Shown: positions 1-8,202, counted from the stretch's first letter. The stretch: DNA of 64,000 bases from Chryseobacterium mucoviscidosis (GCF_002177115.1 NZ_MVAG01000128.1:248001-312000); one strand, 5' to 3'. The notes: a model not told the origin generated them from the sequence alone. Numbers and translations: made by a program.

Positions 1-39
1 GCTTTCAAAAAATCTTTGATTTTTTACACTTTTGAAAGC
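1..39. repeat. Short inverted repeat at window edge
   Basis: GCTTTCAAAA at 1-10 pairs perfectly with TTTTGAAAGC at 30-39, leaving a 19-nt AT-rich loop. It could be a terminator for whatever gene lies to the left, but there is no clear T-run after it and the upstream context is missing. A CCTTTTGCGGTTAA motif at 81-94 is one of several dispersed copies of a CCGCAAAG-type motif in this window. Confidence 0.4.
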
Positions 40-151
40 TTAAAATATATTATAATCATACATCATAAATATCTTTTGCACCTTTTGCGGTTAAAATAAA
101 AAACATTTTAAGCAGATTTTACGAAATGACATCATTAAAAAGCATTTTTAA

Positions 152-886
152 ATGAAAAAACTAAATATATACTTCACCGCAGGAATTCCCGAACTGGAAA
201 ATACTGCTGAAATCATACAGGTAATTCAGGATTCCGGCGCGCAGATGATCGAAATCGGGATGCCCTATTCCGATCCTGTTGCAGACGGTCCCGTTATTCA
301 GCAGGCTCATGAATTAGCCCTGAAAAACGGAATGACCATCGAAAAACTGTTCTCACAATTAAAATCCATTAAAAACGAAATAAAAGTTCCTTTAATTTTA
401 ATGGGCTACATCAATCCGGTGCTGCGTTTCGGATTTGAAGAATTCTGTGCAGCATGTTCGGAAAGCGGAGTTTCAGGATTAATTATTCCCGATCTCCCTC
501 CCATTGAATTCGAGAAAAACTATCAGAAAGTTTTAGCAAAATACCATCTGAATTTCACCTTTCTGGTGACTCCCGAAACTTCGGACGAAAGAATTTTATA
601 CCTCGATTCCTTAAGTTCCGGATTTTTGTATGCGGTAAGTTCCTCATCAACCACAGGAAATGATCAGACTGTTCTCAAAAACGAGGAATATCTTTCAAGA
701 TTAGCTTCACTTCCTTTGAAAAATCCGGTGATGATCGGTTTTGGAATCAAATCAAAAGAAGACTTCGAAAATGTAACCGAAAAAGCGGATGGCGGAATCA
801 TTGGAACTGCTTTCGTCAACATTTTACTTCAAAATAGAGACTGGAAGACCAAAGCTATAGATTTCATCCATTCCATTAAAGCCTAA
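152..886 (+). CDS. trpA: Tryptophan synthase alpha chain
   Basis: The alpha subunit of tryptophan synthase cleaves indole-3-glycerol phosphate to indole and glyceraldehyde 3-phosphate and channels indole to TrpB. The protein is 244 aa, slightly shorter than the E. coli enzyme (268 aa) at the N-terminus. The family signature IEIGMPYSDPVADG is at residues 33-46. The catalytic acids by family knowledge are E34 and D45, equivalent to E. coli Glu49 and Asp60. The phosphate-binding GFGI segment is near residue 198. At least 150 bp separate it from any upstream gene, so trpB is not immediately adjacent inside the window. lipB follows closely. Confidence 0.96.
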   Translation: MKKLNIYFTAGIPELENTAEIIQVIQDSGAQMIEIGMPYSDPVADGPVIQQAHELALKNGMTIEKLFSQLKSIKNEIKVPLILMGYINPVLRFGFEEFCAACSESGVSGLIIPDLPPIEFEKNYQKVLAKYHLNFTFLVTPETSDERILYLDSLSSGFLYAVSSSSTTGNDQTVLKNEEYLSRLASLPLKNPVMIGFGIKSKEDFENVTEKADGGIIGTAFVNILLQNRDWKTKAIDFIHSIKA

Positions 887-893
887 AAATCAC

Positions 894-901
894 TAAATTT
901 G
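894..901 (+). promoter_or_regulatory. -7 promoter element of lipB
   Basis: TAAATTTG matches the Bacteroidota -7 consensus TAnnTTTG. Its last base is the G of a possible GTG start at 901, which argues that this GTG is not the real start and that translation begins at ATG 919. No good -33 TTG is visible at the usual spacing. Confidence 0.5.
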
Positions 902-918
902 TGTATTCAAAAAATGAT

Positions 919-1647
919 ATGAATACAATTCAGAATAAAGTAGTAGAATTTGAAGACTTAGGAACGCGGGAATATCAGTCGGCTTGGGATTATCAGGAAT
1001 CTCTGATGAAAAACATCATAGATCTGAAAATTAAAAACCGCGATCTTCCTGCGGAACAGCACAGCGAAACGCCCAATCATTTTCTTCTCGTGGAACATCC
1101 TCATGTGTATACACTGGGAAAAAGCGGGCATGAAGAAAATATGCTTGCCGGAATTGATAAACTGAAAGAGATTGATGCCACTTTCGTAAAGGTAAACCGC
1201 GGCGGAGATATTACATATCACGGTTACGGACAGATTGTAGGTTATCCTATTTTAGACCTTGAAAATTTCTTCACGGATATTCATAAATACATGAGAAATC
1301 TGGAAGAAGTCATCATCAGAACTATTGCCGAATACGGATTGAAAGGCGAACGTTCTCCCGGAGAAACCGGAGTCTGGCTGGATGTTGGAAAACCTTATGC
1401 GAGAAAGATCTGTGCAATGGGGGTAAAAGCTTCCCGCTGGGTAACTTTACACGGATTTGCTTTAAATGTAAATACGGATATGCGTTATTTTGAATACATT
1501 ATTCCGTGCGGAATTAAAGACAAACAGGTAACTTCCTTAAAAAGAGAACTGGAAAGAGAACTCACTTCTGAAGAAATGGAAAATATTAAGGCTAAGATAA
1601 GAAAGCATTTTACGGAGGTTTTCGAAGCGGAACTTATTGCTAAGTAA
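919..1647 (+). CDS. lipB: Octanoyl-[acyl carrier protein]:protein transferase LipB
   Basis: LipB transfers octanoate from acyl carrier protein to lipoyl domains, the first step of endogenous lipoate synthesis. Family blocks are all visible: EHPHVYTLGKSG, RGGDITYHGYGQIVGYPILDL (the RGG-x-TYHGPGQ-type motif), KICAMGVKASRWVTLHG with the conserved Lys, and IIPCGI with the catalytic Cys. GTG at 901 would add six residues, but it overlaps a TAAATTTG promoter box, so ATG 919 is chosen. The gene ends in a strong hairpin terminator and is probably transcribed separately from trpA. Confidence 0.95.
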   Translation: MNTIQNKVVEFEDLGTREYQSAWDYQESLMKNIIDLKIKNRDLPAEQHSETPNHFLLVEHPHVYTLGKSGHEENMLAGIDKLKEIDATFVKVNRGGDITYHGYGQIVGYPILDLENFFTDIHKYMRNLEEVIIRTIAEYGLKGERSPGETGVWLDVGKPYARKICAMGVKASRWVTLHGFALNVNTDMRYFEYIIPCGIKDKQVTSLKRELERELTSEEMENIKAKIRKHFTEVFEAELIAK

Positions 1648-1665
1648 TTTTTACTAAATAACATT

Positions 1666-1696
1666 TCCCTGCATATTGCGATGTGCAGGGATTTTT
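1666..1696 (+). terminator. Rho-independent terminator after lipB
   Basis: TCCCTGCA at 1666-1673 pairs with TGCAGGGA at 1684-1691, followed by TTTTT. It lies 18 nt after the lipB stop codon. Confidence 0.8.
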
Positions 1697-1727
1697 AATT
1701 AAAAAATCAATATTAGAAGTACGTTCG

Positions 1728-1835
1728 GCGTTCCGTAGGAACGCTATCTTTAGAAAATTCATTGAGAATTACAGATATCAATCCTACGGATTGATTGATG
1801 AACTGATTCTTATTTCTACACAGATTCTGCTCCTA
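1728..1835 (+). repeat. REP-like double palindrome, copy 1
   Basis: Two near-perfect short palindromes lie in tandem: GCGTTCCGTAGGAACGC at 1728-1744 and ATCAATCCTACGGATTGAT at 1777-1795. They are followed by TTATTTCTACACAGATTCTG and GCTCC. The same arrangement occurs in inverted orientation at 41523-41628. No coding function is supported, although an open frame (1683-1886) happens to run across it. Confidence 0.75.
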
Positions 1836-1872
1836 AAGAAGAAGATTTTCACTATAAAAAACTTAAATAACC

Positions 1873-2124
1873 TGAGTTTGGGATAAGAAATAAATTTAAA
1901 TAATTGATTTATATTATTGTATTGATTTATCACAAAGAAAAACAAAAAATTTTTCTACTTATTGAAAGTTTGCAAGCTAAACAAAGGCACTTCGTTTATT
2001 TAAAAAAGACAAAAATGGTATTACATTGATAAGTTTTACGCCTTTGTATATCTTAAAAGCTGAATTCCTGATAATTGAATCTCTTTGTTTAACCTTGCGG
2101 TTAAGAAGACTTATCCCGAACTCA
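1873..2124. mobile_element. MITE-like element with 15-bp terminal inverted repeats, copy 1
   Basis: The element starts TGAGTTTGGGATAAG and ends CTTATCCCGAACTCA, which are inverted repeats with one mismatch. It is about 252 bp and holds no credible ORF. It is closely similar along its length to 41702-41953, including 75 identical bases (1950-2024 versus 41779-41853). The right half recurs at 56818-56935. Size, terminal inverted repeats and lack of coding fit a MITE. No transposase of matching family is in the window. Confidence 0.7.
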
Positions 2125-2448
2125 CCTTAAATAGAAAAACAAACAGGCTTCAGCCAAAGCTTATCATCAATTTTGCCCAACCTAACCTTGATTGATAATC
2201 TTCGCATCAGACTGAAGTTCGGTAAGAGTGATGAAACAAGATCAATTTATAACCAATTAATTTCATCATACTCACGTTAAATACTTTCGCCCAATTTAAT
2301 TTTTCCAGTATTCATCGGTAATCTGAATGCATGATAAAATTTCTTAAAAATTTTGAATTTATATTCAATTTTTTATTACTTTTAAAATCACAACGCAGTG
2401 AACTATCAATAATAAAACTGCACATGATTAACCACAAAAATTAAAACT
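2125..2448. other. Gene-free leader region of protein-glutaminase gene
   Basis: No gene is seen. TTTTG at 2351-2355 and TACTTTTA at 2377-2384, separated by 21 nt, make a plausible Bacteroidota promoter with one mismatch in the -7 box. That would give a leader of about 60 nt before the ATG at 2449. Confidence 0.35.
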
Positions 2449-3408
2449 ATGAAAAAATTTCTGCTATCCGCAATGGCTTTTGTGATGGTTCTTTCCTCCA
2501 ATGCCTGTTCAGATTCCAGTGCCAATCAGGATCCGAATCTTGTTGTAAAAGAAACCAATGAAAATGCCATGAGAGACTTTGGCAGCACTATTCCGGTAGG
2601 GATTCAAAAGGAAGGCAATGTCCTGAAAGTTTCTTTCATCATTTCTGCGCAGTTCTATGAAATTAAAGACAGTAAAGAAAATGAAGCCTTCATCTCAATG
2701 ATTCAATCAGCGGTCGAAAATGAAACTCCGGTTCATGTTTTTCTGAAAAAAAATTCCAACGAAATTGCCAAAGTTGAAAAAGCAACAGATGAAGATGTTA
2801 CTTACTTCAAATCTATCTTCACCAAAGAAACTCAAAGCGAAACCAGCAAAGCAGTAAGTGTAATTCCGAATCTGGCGACTCTGAACAATCTTTTCACACA
2901 GATCAAAAATCAGTCCTGCGGAACTTCTACAGCTTCTTCACCATGTATCACGTTCAGATATGCAGTAGACGGATGTTATGCAAGAGCTCATAAAATGAGA
3001 CAGATCCTTCTGAATGCAGGTTATGACTGCGAAAAACAATTCGTCTACGGAAACCTGAAAGCTTCTACTGGAACATGCTGTGTTTCGTGGGGATATCACG
3101 TAGCCATCTTGGTAAGCTTTAAAAATGCTTCCGGTGTGGTGGAGAAAAGAATTATAGATCCTTCCCTTTTCACATCCGGTCCGGTAACCGATATCACATG
3201 GAGAAATGCCTGCGTAAATACAAGCTGTGGTTCAGCCTCTGTTTCGTCTTATGCCAATACGGCAGGAAATGTATATTACAGAAGCCCGTCCGGTTCGCTG
3301 CTTTATGATAACAATTATATAAATACAAATTGTGTACTGACAACATTTTCAACATTGTCCGGATGCTCTCCAGTTCCGGCTCCAAGTGTAGCAAGCTGCG
3401 GATTCTAA
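2449..3408 (+). CDS. Protein-glutaminase (protein glutamine deamidase), pre-pro form
   Basis: A secreted enzyme that deamidates side-chain amides of protein-bound glutamine (EC 3.5.1.44), known from Chryseobacterium proteolyticum. The 319-aa product has a signal peptide (about 1-20), a propeptide (about 21-134) and a mature part. Mature sequence starting at A135 gives exactly the 185 residues known for the family. The catalytic Cys42-His83-Asp103 triad falls on C176, H217 and D237. Many mature cysteines indicate disulfides. There is no T9SS sorting domain. A Cys at residue 20 raises the possibility of transient lipidation, but the lipobox is poor. A strong terminator separates it from the small lipoprotein gene 66 bp downstream, whose sequence resembles the propeptide. 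Confidence 0.95.
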   Translation: MKKFLLSAMAFVMVLSSNACSDSSANQDPNLVVKETNENAMRDFGSTIPVGIQKEGNVLKVSFIISAQFYEIKDSKENEAFISMIQSAVENETPVHVFLKKNSNEIAKVEKATDEDVTYFKSIFTKETQSETSKAVSVIPNLATLNNLFTQIKNQSCGTSTASSPCITFRYAVDGCYARAHKMRQILLNAGYDCEKQFVYGNLKASTGTCCVSWGYHVAILVSFKNASGVVEKRIIDPSLFTSGPVTDITWRNACVNTSCGSASVSSYANTAGNVYYRSPSGSLLYDNNYINTNCVLTTFSTLSGCSPVPAPSVASCGF

Positions 3409-3422
3409 CAAATCTTTTATAT

Positions 3423-3460
3423 AGCTCCTGCAATTATTTGTTATTTTGCAGGAGCTTTTT
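3423..3460 (+). terminator. Strong hairpin terminator after protein-glutaminase
   Basis: AGCTCCTGCAA at 3423-3433 and TTGCAGGAGCT at 3446-3456 form a perfect 11-bp stem with a 12-nt loop, followed by TTTT. It ends only 14 bp before the next start codon. The downstream gene may therefore depend on read-through or on its own weak promoter. Confidence 0.85.
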
Positions 3461-3474
3461 AAAATTTTATTTTC

Positions 3475-3786
3475 ATGAAATTCTTAACCTATATTCTCTT
3501 CATAATAATGATGGTCATTTCCTGCTCCGGCAATCAGAGTTCACAAAACCTTACATGGTACAACAATTCGGTGATTACCGATATTACAGATGATCCGGAT
3601 CGGCCACAGGAATTTGCCCGTGTTTCCATAGGAATCAGCGCGCAGGTTTTCTATCTTTCAAAAAAATCTCAGGATTATACTCATCTTATCGAAAAGGCAA
3701 CTTTAAGTCTTAAGACAAGTAAAAAATATGATATTGGCATTGAAAATAAAACCAATATTATCAGACAGATCAAAGATGTAAAATAA
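3475..3786 (+). CDS. Small lipoprotein resembling the protein-glutaminase propeptide
   Basis: A 103-aa predicted lipoprotein with a hydrophobic signal and lipobox ending at C17 (VISC). I know no named family for it. Its C-terminal half resembles the propeptide of the protein-glutaminase just upstream. RVSIGISAQVFY (49-60) aligns with KVSFIISAQFYE (60-71), and NKTNIIRQIKDV aligns with NSNEIAKVEKA at the matching distance. The catalytic domain is absent. By inference it could be a periplasm-facing inhibitor or folding helper for the deamidase, or simply a decayed duplicate. An intact reading frame with a good lipobox speaks against decay. Confidence 0.7.
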   Translation: MKFLTYILFIIMMVISCSGNQSSQNLTWYNNSVITDITDDPDRPQEFARVSIGISAQVFYLSKKSQDYTHLIEKATLSLKTSKKYDIGIENKTNIIRQIKDVK

Positions 3787-3801
3787 CTTTTTTCCTCATT
3801 A

Positions 3802-4554
3802 TCATTTAATTACGGATATTCCGGCATCAATTCTCAGTTCCGCTCCGTGAATGTAAGATGCTTCATCGGAAGCAAGAAAAAGTACTGCTTTTGCAATTTC
3901 CGAAGGTTCTCCCTGTCTTTTAAAAGGAATGGCAGGAATAATATTTTGTACGGCTTCATCAATCTGTTCTGAATTTAAACCCGTATTATTAAAAATATTG
4001 GTTTTGATATGTCCCGGACTGATTCCATTCACTCGGATTCCCTTGTCCGTAAGCTCAGAAGCAAAAGTCTTAGTGAAACTTTGCACTGCCGCTTTTGCCG
4101 CAGAATATACTGAAAAATCAGACATTCCGAATTCTGTGACAAAAGAAGTATTAAAGACAACCGCACTCCCCTCTTTCATTAAAGGAAGCATCTGCTGAAT
4201 AGTAAAAAAGCTGCCTTTTACCAGCATATTGAAAAGTTCATCAAAATGATGTTCATCCACATTTTCAATCGAAGCAAATCTTCCGTATCCTGCATTTGCA
4301 AATACCAAATCGATATGTTCCGTTAATTTTTCAACTTCATTTCTAAGATTCATCAGATCGCTTATTTTTCCGGCATCCGAAACAATTCCGAACGCATTTT
4401 CGCCTAGCTTTTTTACGGCATTTTTTACATTTTCTTCACTTCTTCCGGTGATGATTGCCTTTCCTCCTTCTTCTATAAACTGTTGTGCTGTTGCGAATCC
4501 CATTCCGTTGGTTCCGCCTGTAATCAGAGCGGTTTTGTTTTTAAATCTCTGCAT
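3802..4554 (-). CDS. SDR family NAD(P)-dependent oxidoreductase
   Basis: A classical short-chain dehydrogenase of about 250 aa. Visible motifs are the N-terminal cofactor loop TGGTNGMG, NAG in FANAGYG, and the catalytic Tyr-Lys in YSAAK, followed by the PGH motif. The frame extends upstream to a TTG at 4581, but ATG 4554 (MQRFKNKTALITGG) places the Rossmann strand where the family has it. It is divergent from the nitroreductase-ohrR-ohr operon, so the palindrome at 4666-4691 may also control it. The substrate cannot be inferred. Confidence 0.88.
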   Translation of the reverse strand: MQRFKNKTALITGGTNGMGFATAQQFIEEGGKAIITGRSEENVKNAVKKLGENAFGIVSDAGKISDLMNLRNEVEKLTEHIDLVFANAGYGRFASIENVDEHHFDELFNMLVKGSFFTIQQMLPLMKEGSAVVFNTSFVTEFGMSDFSVYSAAKAAVQSFTKTFASELTDKGIRVNGISPGHIKTNIFNNTGLNSEQIDEAVQNIIPAIPFKRQGEPSEIAKAVLFLASDEASYIHGAELRIDAGISVIK

Positions 4555-4665
4555 TGTTTTTGGTTTAAAATTCTTCAGCAAAAATGGAAAGTTCAGTCTT
4601 CAGAAAAAATCCGATTCCTGCGATGTTTTAAGAAGATTTTAAAATTTTTTAAATTAAATTTAACA

Positions 4666-4704
4666 AAATTAAATTGCACGCAATTTAATTTGGCAATATT
4701 TTTG
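4666..4704 (+). promoter_or_regulatory. Promoter and candidate OhrR operator for nitroreductase-ohrR-ohr
   Basis: AAATTAAATTGC (4666-4677) and GCAATTTAATTT (4680-4691) form a perfect 12-bp inverted repeat around AC. The core resembles known OhrR boxes built from TACAATTNAATTGTA. TATTTTTG at 4697-4704 matches the -7 consensus, and TTG at 4674-4676, inside the palindrome, is 20 nt upstream as a -33 box. Repressor binding would occlude the -33 element. Confidence 0.7.
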
Positions 4705-4736
4705 CATCATACTATTCAAATTAAAAAATTAACAAA

Positions 4737-5369
4737 ATGTCATTAATAGAAGATTTAAACTGGAGACACGCTGTAAAAGCATACGATCCAACAAAAAAAG
4801 TATCAGAAGAAGATTTAAATAAAATTTTAGAAGCCGCAAGACTCGCTCCTACTTCTTCCGGATTACAGCCTTTCCGTGTGATCGTAGTGGAAAATCAGGA
4901 ATTAAAAGAAAAAATGGTTCAGGGAGCATTGAATCCTGAAGTGATGAGAGATTCTTCTCATGTTTTGGTTTTCGCGGCATGGGACAGCTATTCCGATGAG
5001 AAAATCGATAAAGTGTACGATCATCACACCGATGTAAGAGATTTGCCGAGAGGAAGATTTTCAAGCTATACCGATAAAATTAAAGAAATCTACGGTGCGC
5101 AGACTCCAGAAGAACACTTCGCGCATACCGCAAGACAAACGTATATTGCTTTAGGACTTGCCATGGCTCAGGCTGCGGAACTTAAAGTAGACAGTACTCC
5201 TGCAGAAGGTTTCAGCAATGAAGTGGTGGACGAAATTTTAGGCTTGAGAGATTTAGGCTTAAAGAGTGTGAGCTTATTGTATTTAGGATACAGAGACGAG
5301 AAAAACGACTGGCTGTCGCACATGAAAAAAGTAAGAATTCCGATGGAAGAATTCATCATCAAAAAATAA
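4737..5369 (+). CDS. Nitroreductase family NAD(P)H-dependent flavin oxidoreductase
   Basis: A 210-aa FMN-dependent oxidoreductase of the NfsB/nitroreductase fold. The N-terminal FMN-binding block WRHAVKAYDP, the EAARLAPTSSGLQPFRVIVV segment and the C-terminal LYLGYRDEKNDW block are typical. It is the first gene of a three-gene unit (24 bp to ohrR), behind a promoter carrying an OhrR-like palindrome. It probably takes part in the organic peroxide or quinone response. The actual substrate is unknown. Confidence 0.9.
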   Translation: MSLIEDLNWRHAVKAYDPTKKVSEEDLNKILEAARLAPTSSGLQPFRVIVVENQELKEKMVQGALNPEVMRDSSHVLVFAAWDSYSDEKIDKVYDHHTDVRDLPRGRFSSYTDKIKEIYGAQTPEEHFAHTARQTYIALGLAMAQAAELKVDSTPAEGFSNEVVDEILGLRDLGLKSVSLLYLGYRDEKNDWLSHMKKVRIPMEEFIIKK

Positions 5370-5392
5370 AACCTCTTCATTTTTCAGAAATC

Positions 5393-5827
5393 ATGGAAAA
5401 TCCCGAATTTTTAAAATTAGAAAACCAGCTCTGCTTTCCTTTATATGTTATTGCCAAGGAAATTACGGGGCTTTACCGTCCTTTTCTCGATGAGCTGGAT
5501 ATTACCTATCCGCAGTATCTTGTGATGATGGTGCTTTGGGAACATGACGGACTTCCGGTGAACAGCATCGGCGAAAAGCTGTATCTGGACAGCGGAACAC
5601 TTACACCGCTTCTTAAAAGACTTGAAAATAAAGGATTTATCGAAAGAAAAAGAAAAAAAGAAGATGAACGTGTGGTGGAAGTTTTCATCACAGAATCCGG
5701 AAGAAATTTACAGGAAAAAGCCTGTGGAATTCCGGAAAAATTATTTCAGAAAATCGGAGCATCGCCAGAAGACTGGAAAGCTCTGAAAGAAAATGTTCAA
5801 AAAATATTAACTAAAATAGAAAAATAA
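5393..5827 (+). CDS. ohrR: MarR family organic-hydroperoxide sensor OhrR
   Basis: A 144-aa MarR/OhrR-type winged-helix repressor. The sensing cysteine of the family is C14 in ENQLCFPLY. A second cysteine, C111, in the C-terminal part makes a 2-Cys mechanism possible, as in Xanthomonas OhrR. The ITYPQYLVMMVLWE helix and the GTLTPLLKRLENKGFIERKR recognition region are classic. The stop codon directly abuts the ohr start codon. It likely represses its own operon through the palindrome at 4666-4691. Confidence 0.93.
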   Translation: MENPEFLKLENQLCFPLYVIAKEITGLYRPFLDELDITYPQYLVMMVLWEHDGLPVNSIGEKLYLDSGTLTPLLKRLENKGFIERKRKKEDERVVEVFITESGRNLQEKACGIPEKLFQKIGASPEDWKALKENVQKILTKIEK

Positions 5828-6250
5828 ATGAAAACTTTGTATACAACAAAAGTAACTGCAACAGGAGGAAGAAACGGACACGTAAAAAGTGAAAACGGGG
5901 TTCTTGATCTGGACGTAAAAATGCCTAAAGCTTTAGGCGGAGCCAATGACGATTTTACCAATCCGGAAATGCTTTTCGCAGCAGGATATTCTGCGTGTTT
6001 CGACAGCGCACTGAACCGAGTAATTTCTTTGTCTAAAACAAAAACCGGAGAAACTACAGTAACGGCGGAAGTAAGCATCGGACAATTGGAAAACGGTGGT
6101 TTCGGATTGGCGGTTCAGCTTGATGTGAATATTCCTGAAGTTTCTATTGAGGAAGCACAGGCTTTAACAGAGAAAGCGCACCAAATCTGTCCGTACTCTA
6201 ATGCGACAAGAAATAATATCGAAGTAAAACTTTCAGTTACGAACAACTAA
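5828..6250 (+). CDS. ohr: Organic hydroperoxide resistance protein Ohr
   Basis: A 140-aa thiol peroxidase of the OsmC/Ohr family that reduces organic and fatty-acid hydroperoxides using lipoyl groups. The catalytic pair is C57 (GYSACFDSAL) and C121 (HQICPYSNATR). The family length is 140-145 aa. It is translationally adjacent to ohrR (stop and start abut) and followed by a hairpin terminator. Confidence 0.96.
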   Translation: MKTLYTTKVTATGGRNGHVKSENGVLDLDVKMPKALGGANDDFTNPEMLFAAGYSACFDSALNRVISLSKTKTGETTVTAEVSIGQLENGGFGLAVQLDVNIPEVSIEEAQALTEKAHQICPYSNATRNNIEVKLSVTNN

Positions 6251-6277
6251 TTCAGCGTTTTACGGTATAAATATCAG

Positions 6278-6307
6278 AATCTGTTTCTTTGGAAGCAGAT
6301 TTTTTTT
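6278..6307 (+). terminator. Terminator after ohr
   Basis: AATCTGTTTC at 6278-6287 pairs with GAAGCAGATT at 6292-6301 (one mismatch), followed by a T-run. Confidence 0.75.
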
Positions 6308-6597
6308 GTTTAGTAGGATAAGAAACTTTAAACAGAAATTTGTTTCATCCGAAAAACGTTTATATGTTTGTTGTAAACTAATTTTAAATTTAACCGCAAA
6401 AAGTACACAAAAGTCTTTATTGGATTTATTCAAAGGTATTTCAAAAGTCTGCAAAGAGAAAAAATCTTTGGATTTTTTTTAACTTATGTGCTCTTTTTTC
6501 CATTTAAGTATTAAACTTAAACTACTAAAGTGTTATAATCTTTTGGATCTTTGCGGTAAAAAAGTTTAAACAGAATTTCATTAAAAACCATAATCAT
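6308..6597. other. Gene-free gap with CCGCAAAG-type inverted motifs
   Basis: No gene is seen. TTTAACCGCAAAAAG (6389-6403) and CTTTGCGGTAAAAAA (6549-6563) form the ends of a degenerate inverted repeat of about 175 bp. Similar motifs occur at 81-96, 7744-7766 and 25681-25704. These look like remnants of a dispersed non-coding repeat. Confidence 0.45.
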
Positions 6598-7719
6598 TTG
6601 AAAAAGTTTTTCATCTTATTCATCACAATTTTTATCTGTCTTCAGTCGTATGCTCAACATACGTATGTTTTTTTCGGTTCTTTTAACTGGGAAAAAGAAA
6701 CGGAGGGAATTTATGTGTACGAATTGAATACTCAAAACGGAAAATTATCAAAAATTGCTTCTGTTTCGGGGATTTCAAATCCGTCTTTTCTCACTTTGTC
6801 ACCGAACGGAAAATATCTTTTTGCATGTACGGAAAGCAAAACAAAGAACGGCGGGAGTGTAAGCAGTTTTGAATTTAATCCTGATAAAAAGACTTTACAG
6901 TTCATCAGTAAACAAAGCAGCGGTGGTGAAAATCCTGTTTATCTTACGGTTCATCCCAACGGAAAATGGCTCATCAACGGAAATTATACGGAAGGAAGCG
7001 TTTCTGTTTACCCGATTTCAGAAAACGGAACTCTTGAGCCTTTTGTGCAGAATATACAATTTTCGGAAGGAAGTGTAAATCCCGACAGACAGGATCGTGC
7101 GCACATCCACTCCACCGTTTTTTCTCCGGATTCCGATTATCTATTTCTGCCTGATCTCGGAGCGGATAAAATTCGCGCCTATCGTTTTAACAATGAAAAA
7201 AATACACCTTTGCAGGAAGCTGAAATTCCTTTTATAAAAACAACTTTAGGAGCGGGACCGAGGCATTTTACCTTTCATCCGAATGGAAAATTCGCGTACT
7301 GTATTGAAGAAATGGGCGGTGCAGTCAGTGTTTATGCTTACAAAAACGGAAAGCTGAAACCGCTTCAGAGGATTTTTACCCATCCTAAAATGTATAAAGA
7401 AGATTTTGAAAGTTCTGATGTTCATATTTCGTCGGACGGAAAGTTCTTGTATGCTTCCAACCGAGGAAAAGAAAATAATATTGCTATTTTTTCGATTCAG
7501 GACGATGGAAGCCTGAAAACAATTGGTTATCAGTCAGTAAAAGGGAAACATCCGAGAACATTTAATCTCGATCCAAGCGGACAATTTTTAATCACCGCCA
7601 ATACGGCTACAAATAATGTCACAGTTTTTAAAAGAAATCCTGAAACCGGTTTGCTGAAAAAAGCCGGAAGAAAAATTAAGATCAGAAATGTTTCGAATGT
7701 GCAGATCAGAAGATATTGA
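6598..7719 (+). CDS. Exported lactonase-family seven-bladed beta-propeller
   Basis: A 373-aa protein with signal peptide MKKFFILFITIFICLQSYAQ followed by repeats of the 6-phosphogluconolactonase (YbhE/Pgl-like) propeller, such as FLTLSPNGKYLF, YLTVHPNGKWL and GPRHFTFHPNGKFAYC. The start is TTG at 6598. No ATG gives a signal peptide, and the hydrophobic leader begins directly after the TTG, so the non-ATG start is well supported. Secretion makes a role in central phosphogluconolactone hydrolysis doubtful. A periplasmic lactonase is more likely. Confidence 0.85.
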   Translation: MKKFFILFITIFICLQSYAQHTYVFFGSFNWEKETEGIYVYELNTQNGKLSKIASVSGISNPSFLTLSPNGKYLFACTESKTKNGGSVSSFEFNPDKKTLQFISKQSSGGENPVYLTVHPNGKWLINGNYTEGSVSVYPISENGTLEPFVQNIQFSEGSVNPDRQDRAHIHSTVFSPDSDYLFLPDLGADKIRAYRFNNEKNTPLQEAEIPFIKTTLGAGPRHFTFHPNGKFAYCIEEMGGAVSVYAYKNGKLKPLQRIFTHPKMYKEDFESSDVHISSDGKFLYASNRGKENNIAIFSIQDDGSLKTIGYQSVKGKHPRTFNLDPSGQFLITANTATNNVTVFKRNPETGLLKKAGRKIKIRNVSNVQIRRY

Positions 7720-7886
7720 TTGTATTTTTTTAGGTAATTTCGATTTTAACCGCAAAAGAGACAAAGAAAATTAACGCGTTTATGATATTCGAAGTTCTCA
7801 AAAGAATAAAAATTTCTCTCATCTTTTCTGGTTCAATAAAAGTTGAAACAACTTATTATATCTTTCAAATTATAAAAAGCTAGTAT

Positions 7887-8201
7887 ATGAAAATGTACAT
7901 CATTGTTTTGAATACTGTTCCTGACAAATTAGTTCCTGTAATTACTGCACACGCTTATTTAGCCTGTTATAAAAAATTTGAGGACAACGAAAATATGATT
8001 CAATGGATCAGCGGAATATTCAAAAAAGTAGTTTGTGTCGTAAACGAAACCGAATTTAACAGTTTTAAAAATGAGACAGATTATGTTTTACTGACGGAAT
8101 CTTCACTAGACAACAGAGAAGTCGCTTTGGCATTTTGTCCGAGAGAGGAATATCCGAAAAAATTTAAATTTCTGAAAATGTGGACTCCACAGAATATCTG
8201 A
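7887..8201 (+). CDS. Small PTH2-like protein
   Basis: A 104-aa cytoplasmic protein. The N-terminal part (VLNTVPDKLVPVITAHAYLACYKKF), then W, KKVVCVVNETEFNSF and the late VALAF-P segment follow the layout of the PTH2 peptidyl-tRNA hydrolase-like fold. Identity to characterised enzymes looks low, and catalytic residues cannot be confirmed by eye. It converges tail to tail on the deformylase-like gene with one base between stop codons. Confidence 0.45.
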   Translation: MKMYIIVLNTVPDKLVPVITAHAYLACYKKFEDNENMIQWISGIFKKVVCVVNETEFNSFKNETDYVLLTESSLDNREVALAFCPREEYPKKFKFLKMWTPQNI

Positions 8202-8202
8202 A

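Noticed and set aside
958..1221. Antisense open frames inside lipB, cysN, priA, susC and other genes
   Set aside because: They overlap well-recognised genes in other frames and show no family resemblance. Treated as chance frames.
1683..1886. A 67-codon open frame on the plus strand
   Set aside because: It runs from the lipB terminator through the REP-like palindromes into the MITE end. The sequence is explained by repeats and the peptide matches nothing recognisable.
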